Source: JBFHER01 sp041584055 (GTDB lineage: Bacteria; Bacteroidota; Bacteroidia; Bacteroidales; UBA5342). Taken from it: a DNA stretch of 6,769 bases. The position numbers and the translations under genes are program-made. The notes under the pieces are model-generated. The model was given only the letters and a program-made list of their open reading frames with translations. It had not been told where the DNA came from and did no database searches. This document shows, piece by piece, positions 1 through 6,769 of this stretch. Location: positions 1 to 6,769 of the forward strand of contig JBFHER010000215.1 of the NCBI GenBank assembly GCA_041584055.1, in the 5' to 3' direction. The number at the start of each line of letters is the position of its first letter. Position 1 is the first letter of the stretch.

Positions 1-448
1 GATGATTGTTTTTAACTGAATATCGATTAATCATATCAAGCATTTCCTTTACCTGTTCGGGTTTTTCGTTCCAATCTTTCCCGTTCGTTCCTACATGAAT
101 CAATAGGATATCGGGTTGATATAGGTTTAACGCAGTGTCAACCTTGTTTGAGATATCCGGAATTTTCCATCCGGGATATGCTTCACAATTCCAGTCATAC
201 CAATCTTTATCGTTTTCAGCCCTGATTCCGTGTTTTTGCGAACCAACAAAATCGATATTGTATCCGGCATTTCTCAACATCTCAAAGAGGGCTTTCCGAT
301 AACCGGTTCGTTCCTCCAATGCAGGAAAACGATAATGTTCGCCAGCGGTTATTGAATTTCCTACCGGCATGATTTTAATGGTATCACTCGCCTGAGTCGA
401 TGAAATTATGACGAAAAATAATATTGATATTGATAGAAGTCCTTTCAT
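1..448 (-). CDS. Secreted SGNH/GDSL-family hydrolase (esterase), C-terminus beyond window
   Basis: This is the N-terminal 149 residues of an ORF that runs off the left edge with no stop codon in the window. It begins MKGLLSISILFFVIISSTQA, a type I signal peptide with likely cleavage after Ala20, so the enzyme should be periplasmic or secreted. The mature part opens with KIMPVGNSITAG: block I of the SGNH fold, nucleophile Ser32, with Asn in place of the Asp of GDS. Gly93 in AYPGWKI fits the block II oxyanion glycine, and HVGTNGKDW (Gly120-Asn122) is block III. The block V Asp/His pair would lie outside the window. The family removes acetyl or other acyl groups, often from polysaccharides (CE3- and CE12-like esterases), but the exact class cannot be told from half a protein. 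The start follows the preceding stop by 19 A/T-rich bases, so the two genes are almost certainly cotranscribed. The SGNH call is firm; acetyl-glycan as substrate is inferred from context. Confidence 0.9.
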   Translation of the reverse strand, partial: MKGLLSISILFFVIISSTQASDTIKIMPVGNSITAGEHYRFPALEERTGYRKALFEMLRNAGYNIDFVGSQKHGIRAENDKDWYDWNCEAYPGWKIPDISNKVDTALNLYQPDILLIHVGTNGKDWNEKPEQVKEMLDMINRYSVKNNH

Positions 449-467
449 TTTTTTGTTTGAAAAAAGT

Positions 468-1940
468 TTATGATTCAACTTTAACAATTATCCTTTGGTA
501 GCGCGTTAATTGTGGAGTACCATTATCCTTCACTTCACAAACAATGTGAATGCTTTGACTATTTTTTGCATCAGCAGGAACTGTAAATGAGGCTTTCGGA
601 GAATTTGAATTTTCTATAGTCACTCTTCCCGGATAGGTATCTGCTTCTTCATATTGCCACCAGGTATAACTCAACTCATCCCCGTCAGGATCAGAAGTAC
701 CTTTTGCACTCAATTTAATTGTGCTGCCGGGTTTTGCAGTTATGTCCAGTGCATTGTCAAGTTTAACAACAGGAGGATGGTTTGCATCTTCAAAAGCTTT
801 TACACACCAGTCGGCACGAGCCGCAAAATCGTTTTGTAAAGCATCCGCCCATCGGGTAATTGGTTTGAAATACGCTTTCATTAAGTCTGTATTCTCCGGA
901 TATACTTCGCGCATGTAGCTGCGTCCCCATGCAGTTGCAGTGTACCATCTACCCTCCGGATATAAATAATCTGGTTCAGGAACTGGATCGAGCCATGTAT
1001 TTTCGCGAACATTTACATAACGACCACCCCAGCCACCATAATCAGGCGATTCCAAACTTCGCAGTCCGGTTGGAATGGTATATATGAACGACGGAGAATC
1101 GCCTTCTGATCTGAAAGCACCTTTTTGTTTTGGGTCTCCGGCTCTCCATCCTTCGTTGTCATCGCTTCCTTTATACGCCTCATACAAGGAGCAAAGCTGA
1201 CCGTGATTTTCCAGAATATGCGAACTCATCCAGTCGCTTTTAAAATATTCTGCTTTATCGGCTGGCATAATTTTATCCCATTGGTAAGCGAGTGCCCAAA
1301 ACTGATCGCAGATGATTGTGGGGATATTATATTTTCCCCAATGTGGATGAATGTAAGCCTGGTAAGTTGAATCCTGTTCCCAAATGAAGAAGAAGCGCAA
1401 TTTATTCGCCACTGATTCCATTTTTTCAGGATGCTTTTCCTCTATGGTTTTTAATGCTCTGGCAATGGTACCGGTTCCACCCCAAGCCTGAATCCAAATC
1501 GGGCGATTATCTGATTCATCCAAAAGGACTTTAACAATGTGTTCCGAACCTGGAGTGATGGAATCCATTTCACCTTCGGCTGCAACATTTCCCAGAAAAT
1601 TAATCGATTTTAAATATTCAGGTGAAGGGTAATCTTTACTATGTTTAAGCAAATTGGGGTAGACTTCTGCATAAGCGGCAAGATATGGATCAATCCAATC
1701 ATCGCCTGCCCATTTATGTCCATGCCAATGGTACTGCGAACTTGAGGTTACGATACCTTCAACATCCCATTCGTTGCAATACAATAAAAAACGCACCATC
1801 GAACATTCGTCATCAATTTCTCCATCTGATGTCACAATAATACGAGGTTTAGGTTCAACCGTGGAATTGTTTTCCTTATCAGATTTAGAACAAGAAGTTA
1901 ATATTGAAATCAGAATTACAAGAGAATAAAAAGTTTTCAT
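468..1940 (-). CDS. DUF1593/Sde182-like lipoprotein: nucleoside-hydrolase-like domain plus C-terminal Ig-like domain
   Basis: A 490-residue lipoprotein. The N-terminus MKTFYSLVILISILTSCSKS is a type II signal peptide with lipobox LTSC, acylated at Cys17. This fixes the start at 1940; an in-frame ATG at 1964 would put eight extra polar residues before the signal. Residues about 32-385 resemble the DUF1593 nucleoside-hydrolase-like domain. IVTSDGEIDDECSMVRFLL (Asp39, Glu41, Asp43, Asp44) aligns with the calcium-binding DxDPGxDD loop of nucleoside hydrolases but has Thr37 at the first Asp. IQAWGGTGTIARAL (150-163) matches the segment after the central strand. Residues about 389-490 (PPVVKL, SDPDGDELSYTWWQY, VKDNGTPQLTRYQ) form a PKD/Ig-like domain as in the C-terminus of Sde182, a protein of Saccharophagus degradans annotated as cellulose-binding. 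The length is full for the family. Activity on nucleosides is unlikely for a surface or periplasmic lipoprotein next to susCD; a glycan-related role is inferred, and the reaction is unknown. No Shine-Dalgarno sequence is present. Confidence 0.92.
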   Translation of the reverse strand: MKTFYSLVILISILTSCSKSDKENNSTVEPKPRIIVTSDGEIDDECSMVRFLLYCNEWDVEGIVTSSSQYHWHGHKWAGDDWIDPYLAAYAEVYPNLLKHSKDYPSPEYLKSINFLGNVAAEGEMDSITPGSEHIVKVLLDESDNRPIWIQAWGGTGTIARALKTIEEKHPEKMESVANKLRFFFIWEQDSTYQAYIHPHWGKYNIPTIICDQFWALAYQWDKIMPADKAEYFKSDWMSSHILENHGQLCSLYEAYKGSDDNEGWRAGDPKQKGAFRSEGDSPSFIYTIPTGLRSLESPDYGGWGGRYVNVRENTWLDPVPEPDYLYPEGRWYTATAWGRSYMREVYPENTDLMKAYFKPITRWADALQNDFAARADWCVKAFEDANHPPVVKLDNALDITAKPGSTIKLSAKGTSDPDGDELSYTWWQYEEADTYPGRVTIENSNSPKASFTVPADAKNSQSIHIVCEVKDNGTPQLTRYQRIIVKVES

Positions 1941-1980
1941 TTTAATTTTCGTTATTGAATCCATTCCGAAAAGCAGTATT

Positions 1981-2076
1981 TTGCCACAAAGGCACTAAGG
2001 CTCAAAGATTTCACAAAGCGTAAATCGCTAAAATTGAAATCTTTGTGATTCCTGGTGTTTTTGAGTCTTAGTGGCA
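1981..2076. repeat. Imperfect palindrome made of heptamer units (REP-like element)
   Basis: The left arm carries four 7-base units: CACAAAG (1985), CACTAAG (1993), CTCAAAG (2001) and CACAAAG (2012), at steps of 8, 8 and 11. The right arm mirrors them as CTTTGTG (2041), CCTGGTG (2051), TTTTGAG (2059) and CTTAGTG (2067). Pairing blocks are cactaaggctcaaa (1993-2006) with tttgagtcttagtg (2060-2073), 13 of 14 complementary; caaagatttc (2003-2012) with gaaatctttg (2036-2045), exact; cacaaag (2012-2018) with ctttgtg (2041-2047), exact; and gccac (1983-1987) with gtggc (2071-2075), exact. Some blocks overlap and so are alternatives, and the arms differ by small insertions. Similar CACAAAG/CACTAAG-rich palindromes are, from memory, a recurrent intergenic repeat in Bacteroidota genomes. 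The element ends 41 bases before the lipoprotein start codon, so it could lie in that gene's 5' leader. Confidence 0.75.
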
Positions 2077-2203
2077 TTTTTCAATTTTTTTACTTACGGA
2101 GAAAGTCTGTTATTTAATATTACAACCCGTCTCCATGTGTTTTTAGTTCCTTTATTTTATTAATAATCTCAATCTGTTACACATAAAGTCTTTATTCAAA
2201 AGG

Positions 2204-2238
2204 AAAAAAACCCGCCAATGAAACATCAACGGATTTTT
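2204..2238 (-). terminator. Intrinsic terminator, second after susD
   Basis: On the minus strand, 2224-2236 (AAATCCGTTGATG) pairs with 2208-2220 (CATTGGCGGGTTT) around a three-base TTT loop, giving 13 continuous pairs in RNA of which four are G·U. It runs straight into a seven-T tract (2210-2204). The G·U pairs would be A·C mismatches in a plus-strand transcript, so the hairpin is specific for minus-strand transcription, the direction of all the genes here. It lies 261 bases beyond the susD stop and 264 bases before the next start codon. It could be a backup terminator for susCD or the end of a small transcript from the intergenic region. Confidence 0.75.
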
Positions 2239-2267
2239 AATTCACCTAAAACTAATTCACCTAAACT
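2239..2267. repeat. Short imperfect tandem duplication
   Basis: AATTCACCTAAAACT (2239-2253) is followed at once by AATTCACCTAAACT (2254-2267), differing by one A in the A-run. Two copies are visible. It abuts the base of the adjacent terminator hairpin and looks like a small slippage duplication; no function is evident. Confidence 0.7.
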
Positions 2268-2433
2268 AATACTATAATTCTATTCGGATACTTGCCCTTA
2301 ATATTTCTTAGGAATGTACCCATTTGATTTTTAAAGCTTTCTATAAGAGAAGTTGTTTTCAAACGAACGCATTAAACATTGATTTGATAAAGTAAATTTG
2401 TAACCCGATATTCTGTTTAAAAATTGAACTTTA

Positions 2434-2472
2434 AAAGAGGGAAACTCCACCAAAATATTTGGTGTGTTTCCC
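2434..2472 (-). terminator. Intrinsic terminator directly after susD
   Basis: On the minus strand, GGGAAAC (2472-2466) pairs with GTTTCCC (2445-2439), and inside it CACCAAA (2464-2458) pairs with TTTGGTG (2454-2448). This gives two seven-base stems separated by a small 1x2 internal loop and closed by a three-base loop. The exit sequence is TCTTTTA (2438-2432), a modest U-tract. The other side of the hairpin has no T-run, so it works best in the direction of susCD transcription. It starts 26 bases after the susD stop codon and probably ends, or partly attenuates, the susCD transcript. Confidence 0.82.
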
Positions 2473-2498
2473 ATTCATTATTATATAATTCGAAGTTT

Positions 2499-4142
2499 TT
2501 ATTGATAACCCTGGTTCTGCGTGAATTCAGTCTTATTTGTAACTGCATCTAATTGTGATTGTGGTATTGGCCGTAGATTATGATAGTCCTGTACATTAGC
2601 AGCATCAGGATTAAGTGCCTTAATGCGGTCAACTAATTTGCCTGTTCTCTTCAGATCGAACCATCTCATTTGTTCTCCTGCAAATTCTCTTGCCCGTTCA
2701 TCCAGAATAAAGTCGAGCGTTACATCAGCTGCGGCAATTTTCATTTCTTCTTTTCTGCCTGGTTTACCTGCTCTGTTTCTGATTTCGTTAATATAAGTAG
2801 CAGCAGTTCCATTGTCTTTCAAATTCATTGCAGCTTCCGCAGCAATCAGATACAATTCGGCAAAACGAATCACAAAAACATCCCTCGCACTTTGGGCTTC
2901 ATTATAGGTTGCGCGAGTTGGATCAAGATGCTTTACAAGAGTAGGGTAAACTAGCATATTTTTTACAGAACCGTTTGCATTGTAAATTGCATTTCTGTTG
3001 TAAACAACTACACTGGTTTTTCCTGGAATTCCGGCATAACTTGTTCTTGTTGCGATAATGGCTGTATCTCCGGGAATGGAGGTTCCACCAGTTCCACCCT
3101 GACAAGCCATCCATACTTCCTGAAAAGAACCATCGTATCGGGCATCAGCTGACCCGTACATATCTAAGAGGGCGCGGGTAGGCATATACCTGTTGAACGG
3201 CCTGCCATATTCTGTAATTCTGGCCATTCGTGGCAGGTTGTCATATTTCATGGTAAAATGCAGATGCCCATTGTTACTTCCCCTGCTATGTCCAATCTGA
3301 TAGACATCTTTAACATTAATATCATTAAATGTCAAGTCATTCGCATAATTAACAGCATAAACAACTTCTTTATTTTTGTTGTTGCTCATTTTCCACAAAT
3401 CCCCGTAAACTGGTTGAAGCTCATAACCAAAACCACCTTCGATTACCGATTTTGCCATTGCAAGAGCCTCGGCATTCATTCCTCTGGTTAAATACATTCT
3501 GGCTAAAAACGACATTGCTGCAGGTTTTGTTACCCGTCCATAATCGGATGTAGTTTTTGCTAAATTGCTAACTGCGAATTGAAGGTCTTCAAAAATTTGC
3601 TTGTAGAAAGTTTCAACAGGAGTTTTGTTAGCCGTAGTTATAATACCATCTGTCTGTTCAGTAGTAAAATGAACGCCTCCCCATGTTTCAACAATATGCC
3701 AGTTATAAAAGGCCCTTAAGAACCGAAGTTCTCCTTCCAATTGTTTTCTTTTGGCATCCGAAAGTCCTGCTTTTTCGATCAGGGCAATTCCGGCATTACA
3801 CAAGTTAACACCTTGATAGAGTGCACCCCATTCAAGTTTTAAGATTCCATTGTTTCCCTGAAAGCCGATAGTGTATTTTGACATGTCAGGGGCAATATCT
3901 CCAGCCGCACTTGTCCAGATGTCAGTACCTATTTCGCTGATATTATAACCTTCTTCTTTTCCGTCCCACATTCTTTGGTAACCATAAGCGGCAGTAACAA
4001 GAGATTCAAATCCCGCAGGAGTTGTGTACACCGCATCGGCGGTAACACCACCAGGATTATACTCTTCAAGCATTTTATCACATGAAGTTGTTGTGAATAG
4101 AATGGATGAAATGGATAAAACTATAATTAATATCTTTTTCAT
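2499..4142 (-). CDS. susD: SusD/RagB-family nutrient-binding outer-membrane lipoprotein
   Basis: A 547-residue surface lipoprotein that captures a glycan and caps its SusC partner for delivery into the barrel. The signal peptide MKKILIIVLSISSILFTTTS ends in lipobox TTSC with acylated Cys21. The mature start, CDKMLEEYNPGGVTADAVYT, is the classic SusD N-terminal pattern. A TPR-like helical core follows, with the WGALYQGVNLCNAGIALIEK helix and the AFYNWHIVETWGGVHF segment. The C-terminal domain shows INEIRNRAGKPGR (451-463), ERAREFAGEQMRWFDLKR (482-499), LRPIPQSQLDAV (523-534) and the terminal QNQGY typical of the family. The length is normal and no key motif is broken. The start is fixed by the signal peptide and lies 21 AT-rich bases after the susC stop, with no Shine-Dalgarno sequence. 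The symbol names the family only; starch as substrate is not implied. SusD sequence alone does not give the ligand. Confidence 0.97.
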   Translation of the reverse strand: MKKILIIVLSISSILFTTTSCDKMLEEYNPGGVTADAVYTTPAGFESLVTAAYGYQRMWDGKEEGYNISEIGTDIWTSAAGDIAPDMSKYTIGFQGNNGILKLEWGALYQGVNLCNAGIALIEKAGLSDAKRKQLEGELRFLRAFYNWHIVETWGGVHFTTEQTDGIITTANKTPVETFYKQIFEDLQFAVSNLAKTTSDYGRVTKPAAMSFLARMYLTRGMNAEALAMAKSVIEGGFGYELQPVYGDLWKMSNNKNKEVVYAVNYANDLTFNDINVKDVYQIGHSRGSNNGHLHFTMKYDNLPRMARITEYGRPFNRYMPTRALLDMYGSADARYDGSFQEVWMACQGGTGGTSIPGDTAIIATRTSYAGIPGKTSVVVYNRNAIYNANGSVKNMLVYPTLVKHLDPTRATYNEAQSARDVFVIRFAELYLIAAEAAMNLKDNGTAATYINEIRNRAGKPGRKEEMKIAAADVTLDFILDERAREFAGEQMRWFDLKRTGKLVDRIKALNPDAANVQDYHNLRPIPQSQLDAVTNKTEFTQNQGYQ

Positions 4143-4163
4143 TATTGTAATATTTTATTTGAT

Positions 4164-6769
4164 TTAGAAACTAACATTTACACCCAAAACAAAACTTTTG
4201 GTCATCGGAGAGCTTTCACCACCACCTCTTTCCGGATCGTATTCATCCAGTTTGGCCTCTTTGGTAAATGTGAAAAGATTCCTTCCTGTAATATAAAATC
4301 GGAGGCTGCTAATACCTATTGATTTAGGTAGCGTGTAACCGAGTGTTAAGGTTCTTATTCTAAAGTAAGAACCATCAACAAGCCCTAAAGTGCTCCAATA
4401 AAGTGTAGATGAACCTGAGACATTTGCATTTGGACGAGGATAATCATTTGATGGATATTCTGGTGTCCAGTAATTTATAGCTTTTGAACTGTTGCTTAAA
4501 TTTGACTGTCTGTCATATCTTCCTAAAAAACTTGGCTTGATCATCTGTCCCCAACGTGCAAACAGATAGATGTTCATATCGAAGTTTTTATAAGTAAAAT
4601 TATTATCCAGACCCCCGAACCATTTAGCTCTGTTTTCGCCACCAAGTACTTTTCTGTCATATATCGCGTCTATCTTTCCATCAGGTACACCGTCAGGACC
4701 ACTCAAATCTCTTACCTTTATATCGCCGGGTACTTGACCAAATTTAGCGGCTTCTGTTGCTTCCTCAGTTTGCCAGATTCCTATTTTTTCATAGTCATAA
4801 AAAACTTTTATAGGTTGTCCAATAAACCAGCCGTTTCCAATATCATCTACCCCTTCGGTAACCAAAGAAACAATCTCTTCTTTATTCGCTGACCAGGTTA
4901 AAGAACTTGTCCATGAAAAATTTGAGTTAGTAATGTTTACAGTACTTAATGCAATTTCGAAACCCTTGTTTCTTGTTTCTCCAATATTCTGGTTAACCGT
5001 TACTACACCGGTTGTAGGCGGTAATCCGCGTGGTAGCAGTAAATCAGTAGTTTTTGTGTCGTATGCCTCAACGGTACCAAAAATTCTGTTCTTAAACAAC
5101 CCGAAATCAACAGCGAGATTTGTGGTTCCTGATAACTCCCATCTTGTATTGGTATTTCCGACGAGTGTAGAATAGGTATAACCCGGGAAATAAGTTTCGC
5201 CAAATGACATAGGCACTGTTGTCAGTAAACTTTGGGTACCGTAGGGTTCAATCCCCGAGTTACCTGTCACGCCGTAAGTTAGTCGCAGTTTAAGCTCACT
5301 CAATGTTGAAACATTTGACATGAAACTTTCATCAGAGACACGCCATGCCACAGCTGCGGATGGGAAAGATGTCCATTTGTTTCCTTCAGACAATCTTGAC
5401 GCACCATCATACCTATTTGATAAAGTAAGCAAGTACCTGCCTTTATAGCTATAATTAACACGGACGGCGAACGAAAGAACGTCCCATTGGGAATATTTAC
5501 TGGAAAGAACTTTTTGATTAGGTGCATTTTGAAGAGCATAAAACAACTGCGAAGGCAATAATTGCCCATCTGCCTGAGCGGTTACACTATCCGAAACACT
5601 CTCTACCATACTGCTCAGTGCTGTAATGTTAAGTGAATGTTCTTTTATATCTTTTTTATAAGTAAGTACATTATCCCAGTTCACAAAGCGCATGTTCGAA
5701 GCTGCATATTCTGCCTGACTACCAGAAGAAGTAGCGCGGGAAATGGAGTTTTGACCTTCATATCTCCCTGTACGTGCATTACCTATATTTACCCCAAGGT
5801 TTGTTCTGAAAGTAAGTTCTTTTATGGGGTTCACTTCAAGGTAAATATTTGAGTTTATATTGTTTATTCTCCCTTCATTCTTAAAAACATCGGGTTGTTC
5901 ATCTGCGAGTGGACTCACTGTGTTGCCACCTCCCGGATTGAGATTAAAATTACCATCAGCATCGTAAATAGTACCGAAAGGAATAATTTTATTGGCCATA
6001 TTTAGAGGATCCCTTCTATAGCTTTCGTCCCTGACAGTTATCTGGCTTTGTATTCCTCCTGTTAACCATTCAGTGAAGGTCTGGTCAATATTTGTGCGGA
6101 GCGAATAACGTTTCATCTCATCAAATTTCAAAATACCGGTTGATGCTAGATAATCGAGTGCCACATAAACCTTAGTTTTTTCAGTACCTGAACTTACCCC
6201 TATGTTGTAGTTTTGATCAGTTCCTTTTCTAAACAATTCTTTTTGATAATCGATCCATTCGTCCTTCTGAATAGACTCCAATTCATTTGCCTGAAAAATC
6301 ACGGGATCATCCGCAATAGAATTCCATACGCCAACTGTACGTTTTGCTTCTCTTCTTATTTGGGCATATTCCTGCCCATTCATAGTTGCCGGATAACGCG
6401 AAACATCAGATGTGCCATAGTATGCGTTAAAGTCAACTTTCAGTTTATCTCCTGATCCCCTTTTAGTTGTAACGATAACAATACCGTTTGCACCCTGCCA
6501 GCCATAAATAGCCGTTGCAGAAGCATCTTTCAGAAATTCAATCGACTCAATACTGTTTGGGTTAATATCATCCATATTATTTGATTGTACACCGTCGATG
6601 ATGAACAGTGGACCGTTGCCAGCTGCAATAGACCGGTTACCACGGATCCTGATATTTATGCCGGATGAAGTGGAACCATCACTCCTTGTTATATCAGCAC
6701 CAGCAACTTTTCCCTGAATGGATTCAAGTGGATTCTGAGCAGGAACCTCCCTTATTTCTGTGCCCTTTA
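4164..6769 (-). CDS. susC: SusC/RagA-family TonB-dependent outer-membrane transporter, N-terminus beyond window
   Basis: This is the outer-membrane barrel that imports SusD-bound oligosaccharide using TonB-ExbBD energy. The frame is open from the stop at 4164 to the right edge: 867 visible residues, so an ATG at 6575 inside the plug is not the start. Numbered from the first whole visible codon, the plug domain shows PLESIQGKVAGADI (13-26), INIRIRGNRS (37-46), PLFIIDGV (53-60), SIESIEFLKDASATAIYG (72-89) and GANGIVIVTTKRG (92-104). The rest is the 22-strand barrel, ending RNLFTFTKEAKLDEYDPERG and then SFVLGVNVSF, with the terminal Phe expected for BAM-dependent insertion. Missing upstream are the signal peptide, the carboxypeptidase-regulatory-like domain and the TonB box, about 130-200 residues from usual family length. 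The plug has YGWQGANG where YGSRGANG is most common. It is cotranscribed with susD; the substrate cannot be named. Confidence 0.97.
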   Translation of the reverse strand, partial: KGTEIREVPAQNPLESIQGKVAGADITRSDGSTSSGINIRIRGNRSIAAGNGPLFIIDGVQSNNMDDINPNSIESIEFLKDASATAIYGWQGANGIVIVTTKRGSGDKLKVDFNAYYGTSDVSRYPATMNGQEYAQIRREAKRTVGVWNSIADDPVIFQANELESIQKDEWIDYQKELFRKGTDQNYNIGVSSGTEKTKVYVALDYLASTGILKFDEMKRYSLRTNIDQTFTEWLTGGIQSQITVRDESYRRDPLNMANKIIPFGTIYDADGNFNLNPGGGNTVSPLADEQPDVFKNEGRINNINSNIYLEVNPIKELTFRTNLGVNIGNARTGRYEGQNSISRATSSGSQAEYAASNMRFVNWDNVLTYKKDIKEHSLNITALSSMVESVSDSVTAQADGQLLPSQLFYALQNAPNQKVLSSKYSQWDVLSFAVRVNYSYKGRYLLTLSNRYDGASRLSEGNKWTSFPSAAVAWRVSDESFMSNVSTLSELKLRLTYGVTGNSGIEPYGTQSLLTTVPMSFGETYFPGYTYSTLVGNTNTRWELSGTTNLAVDFGLFKNRIFGTVEAYDTKTTDLLLPRGLPPTTGVVTVNQNIGETRNKGFEIALSTVNITNSNFSWTSSLTWSANKEEIVSLVTEGVDDIGNGWFIGQPIKVFYDYEKIGIWQTEEATEAAKFGQVPGDIKVRDLSGPDGVPDGKIDAIYDRKVLGGENRAKWFGGLDNNFTYKNFDMNIYLFARWGQMIKPSFLGRYDRQSNLSNSSKAINYWTPEYPSNDYPRPNANVSGSSTLYWSTLGLVDGSYFRIRTLTLGYTLPKSIGISSLRFYITGRNLFTFTKEAKLDEYDPERGGGESSPMTKSFVLGVNVSF

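Larger units (their letters stand above)
1941..2498. other. Intergenic region between susD and the DUF1593 lipoprotein gene
   Basis: A 558-base non-coding stretch. I see no credible gene or tRNA in it. From the susD side it holds a hairpin terminator (2434-2472), about 165 AT-rich bases with nothing recognised (2268-2433), a 14-15 base tandem duplication (2239-2267), a second hairpin terminator (2204-2238), about 127 unremarkable bases (2077-2203), a large heptamer-built palindrome (1981-2076), and a 40-base leader before the lipoprotein start. I looked for the Bacteroidota promoter pattern (TTTG near -33, TAnnTTTG near -7) on the minus strand between 1941 and 2203 and found no exact match. 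The promoter of the downstream gene pair, if there is one, is therefore unassigned. Confidence 0.85.

Noticed and set aside
1941..1964. In-frame upstream ATG at 1964 for the DUF1593-type lipoprotein
   Set aside because: It would add MDSITKIK before a complete lipoprotein signal peptide. The Met at 1940 gives the usual short basic n-region and lipobox spacing.
1981..2076. The palindrome as a CRISPR repeat or a simple intrinsic terminator
   Set aside because: The heptamers have no uniform spacers, so it is not a CRISPR array. The hairpin lies just before a start codon rather than after a gene, and its arms are interrupted by insertions, although its right side is followed by a T-rich run in the plus direction with no plus-strand gene to terminate.
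2393..2400. TAAATTTG on the plus strand, matching the Bacteroidota -7 pattern TAnnTTTG
   Set aside because: There is no TTTG at the expected -33 distance, the region is AT-rich so chance matches are likely, and it would read toward the 3' end of susD.
2670..2954. Plus-strand and alternative-frame open reading frames, such as 2670-2954, 654-918, 4933-5175, 5300-5569 and 6213-6455
   Set aside because: All lie inside well-supported minus-strand genes, and their translations show no recognisable family, signal or composition of a real protein.
4164..6575. ATG at 6575 as the start of the SusC gene
   Set aside because: The same frame stays open to 6769 and encodes canonical plug motifs (IRIRGNRS, PLFIIDGV) upstream of this Met. 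The Met is internal and the gene is cut by the window edge.

Overview
The window comes from a member of the Bacteroidota. The evidence is a SusC/SusD pair (TonB-dependent outer-membrane glycan importer plus surface lipoprotein), lipoprotein signal peptides, AT-rich gene leaders with no Shine-Dalgarno sequence, and a compact one-strand layout typical of polysaccharide utilisation loci (PULs). The genus cannot be fixed from this sequence; an environmental Bacteroidales or Marinilabiliales-like organism would fit, but that is a guess.

All four genes lie on the minus strand, so transcription runs from high to low coordinates. (1) 6769-4164: a SusC/RagA-family TonB-dependent transporter whose N-terminus lies outside the window. 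(2) 4142-2499: the partner SusD/RagB lipoprotein, 21 bases after susC. (3) 2498-1941: a 558-base intergenic region with two probable intrinsic terminators reading the same way as the genes (2434-2472 and 2204-2238), a short tandem duplication (2239-2267), and a roughly 96-base imperfect palindrome built of heptamer units (1981-2076). (4) 1940-468: a lipoprotein of the DUF1593/Sde182-like family (nucleoside-hydrolase-like fold plus C-terminal Ig-like domain). (5) 448-1: the N-terminal part of a secreted SGNH/GDSL-family esterase, starting 19 bases after the previous stop and running off the left edge.

The expected division of labour is that of a PUL. SusD captures an oligosaccharide at the surface, SusC imports it using TonB energy, and the lipoprotein and SGNH enzyme process the glycan outside the cytoplasm, the latter most plausibly by removing acyl groups. 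No glycoside hydrolase, polysaccharide lyase or regulator is visible, so the substrate cannot be named. The least understood components are the DUF1593-type lipoprotein and the structured intergenic region that separates the importer genes from the processing genes.
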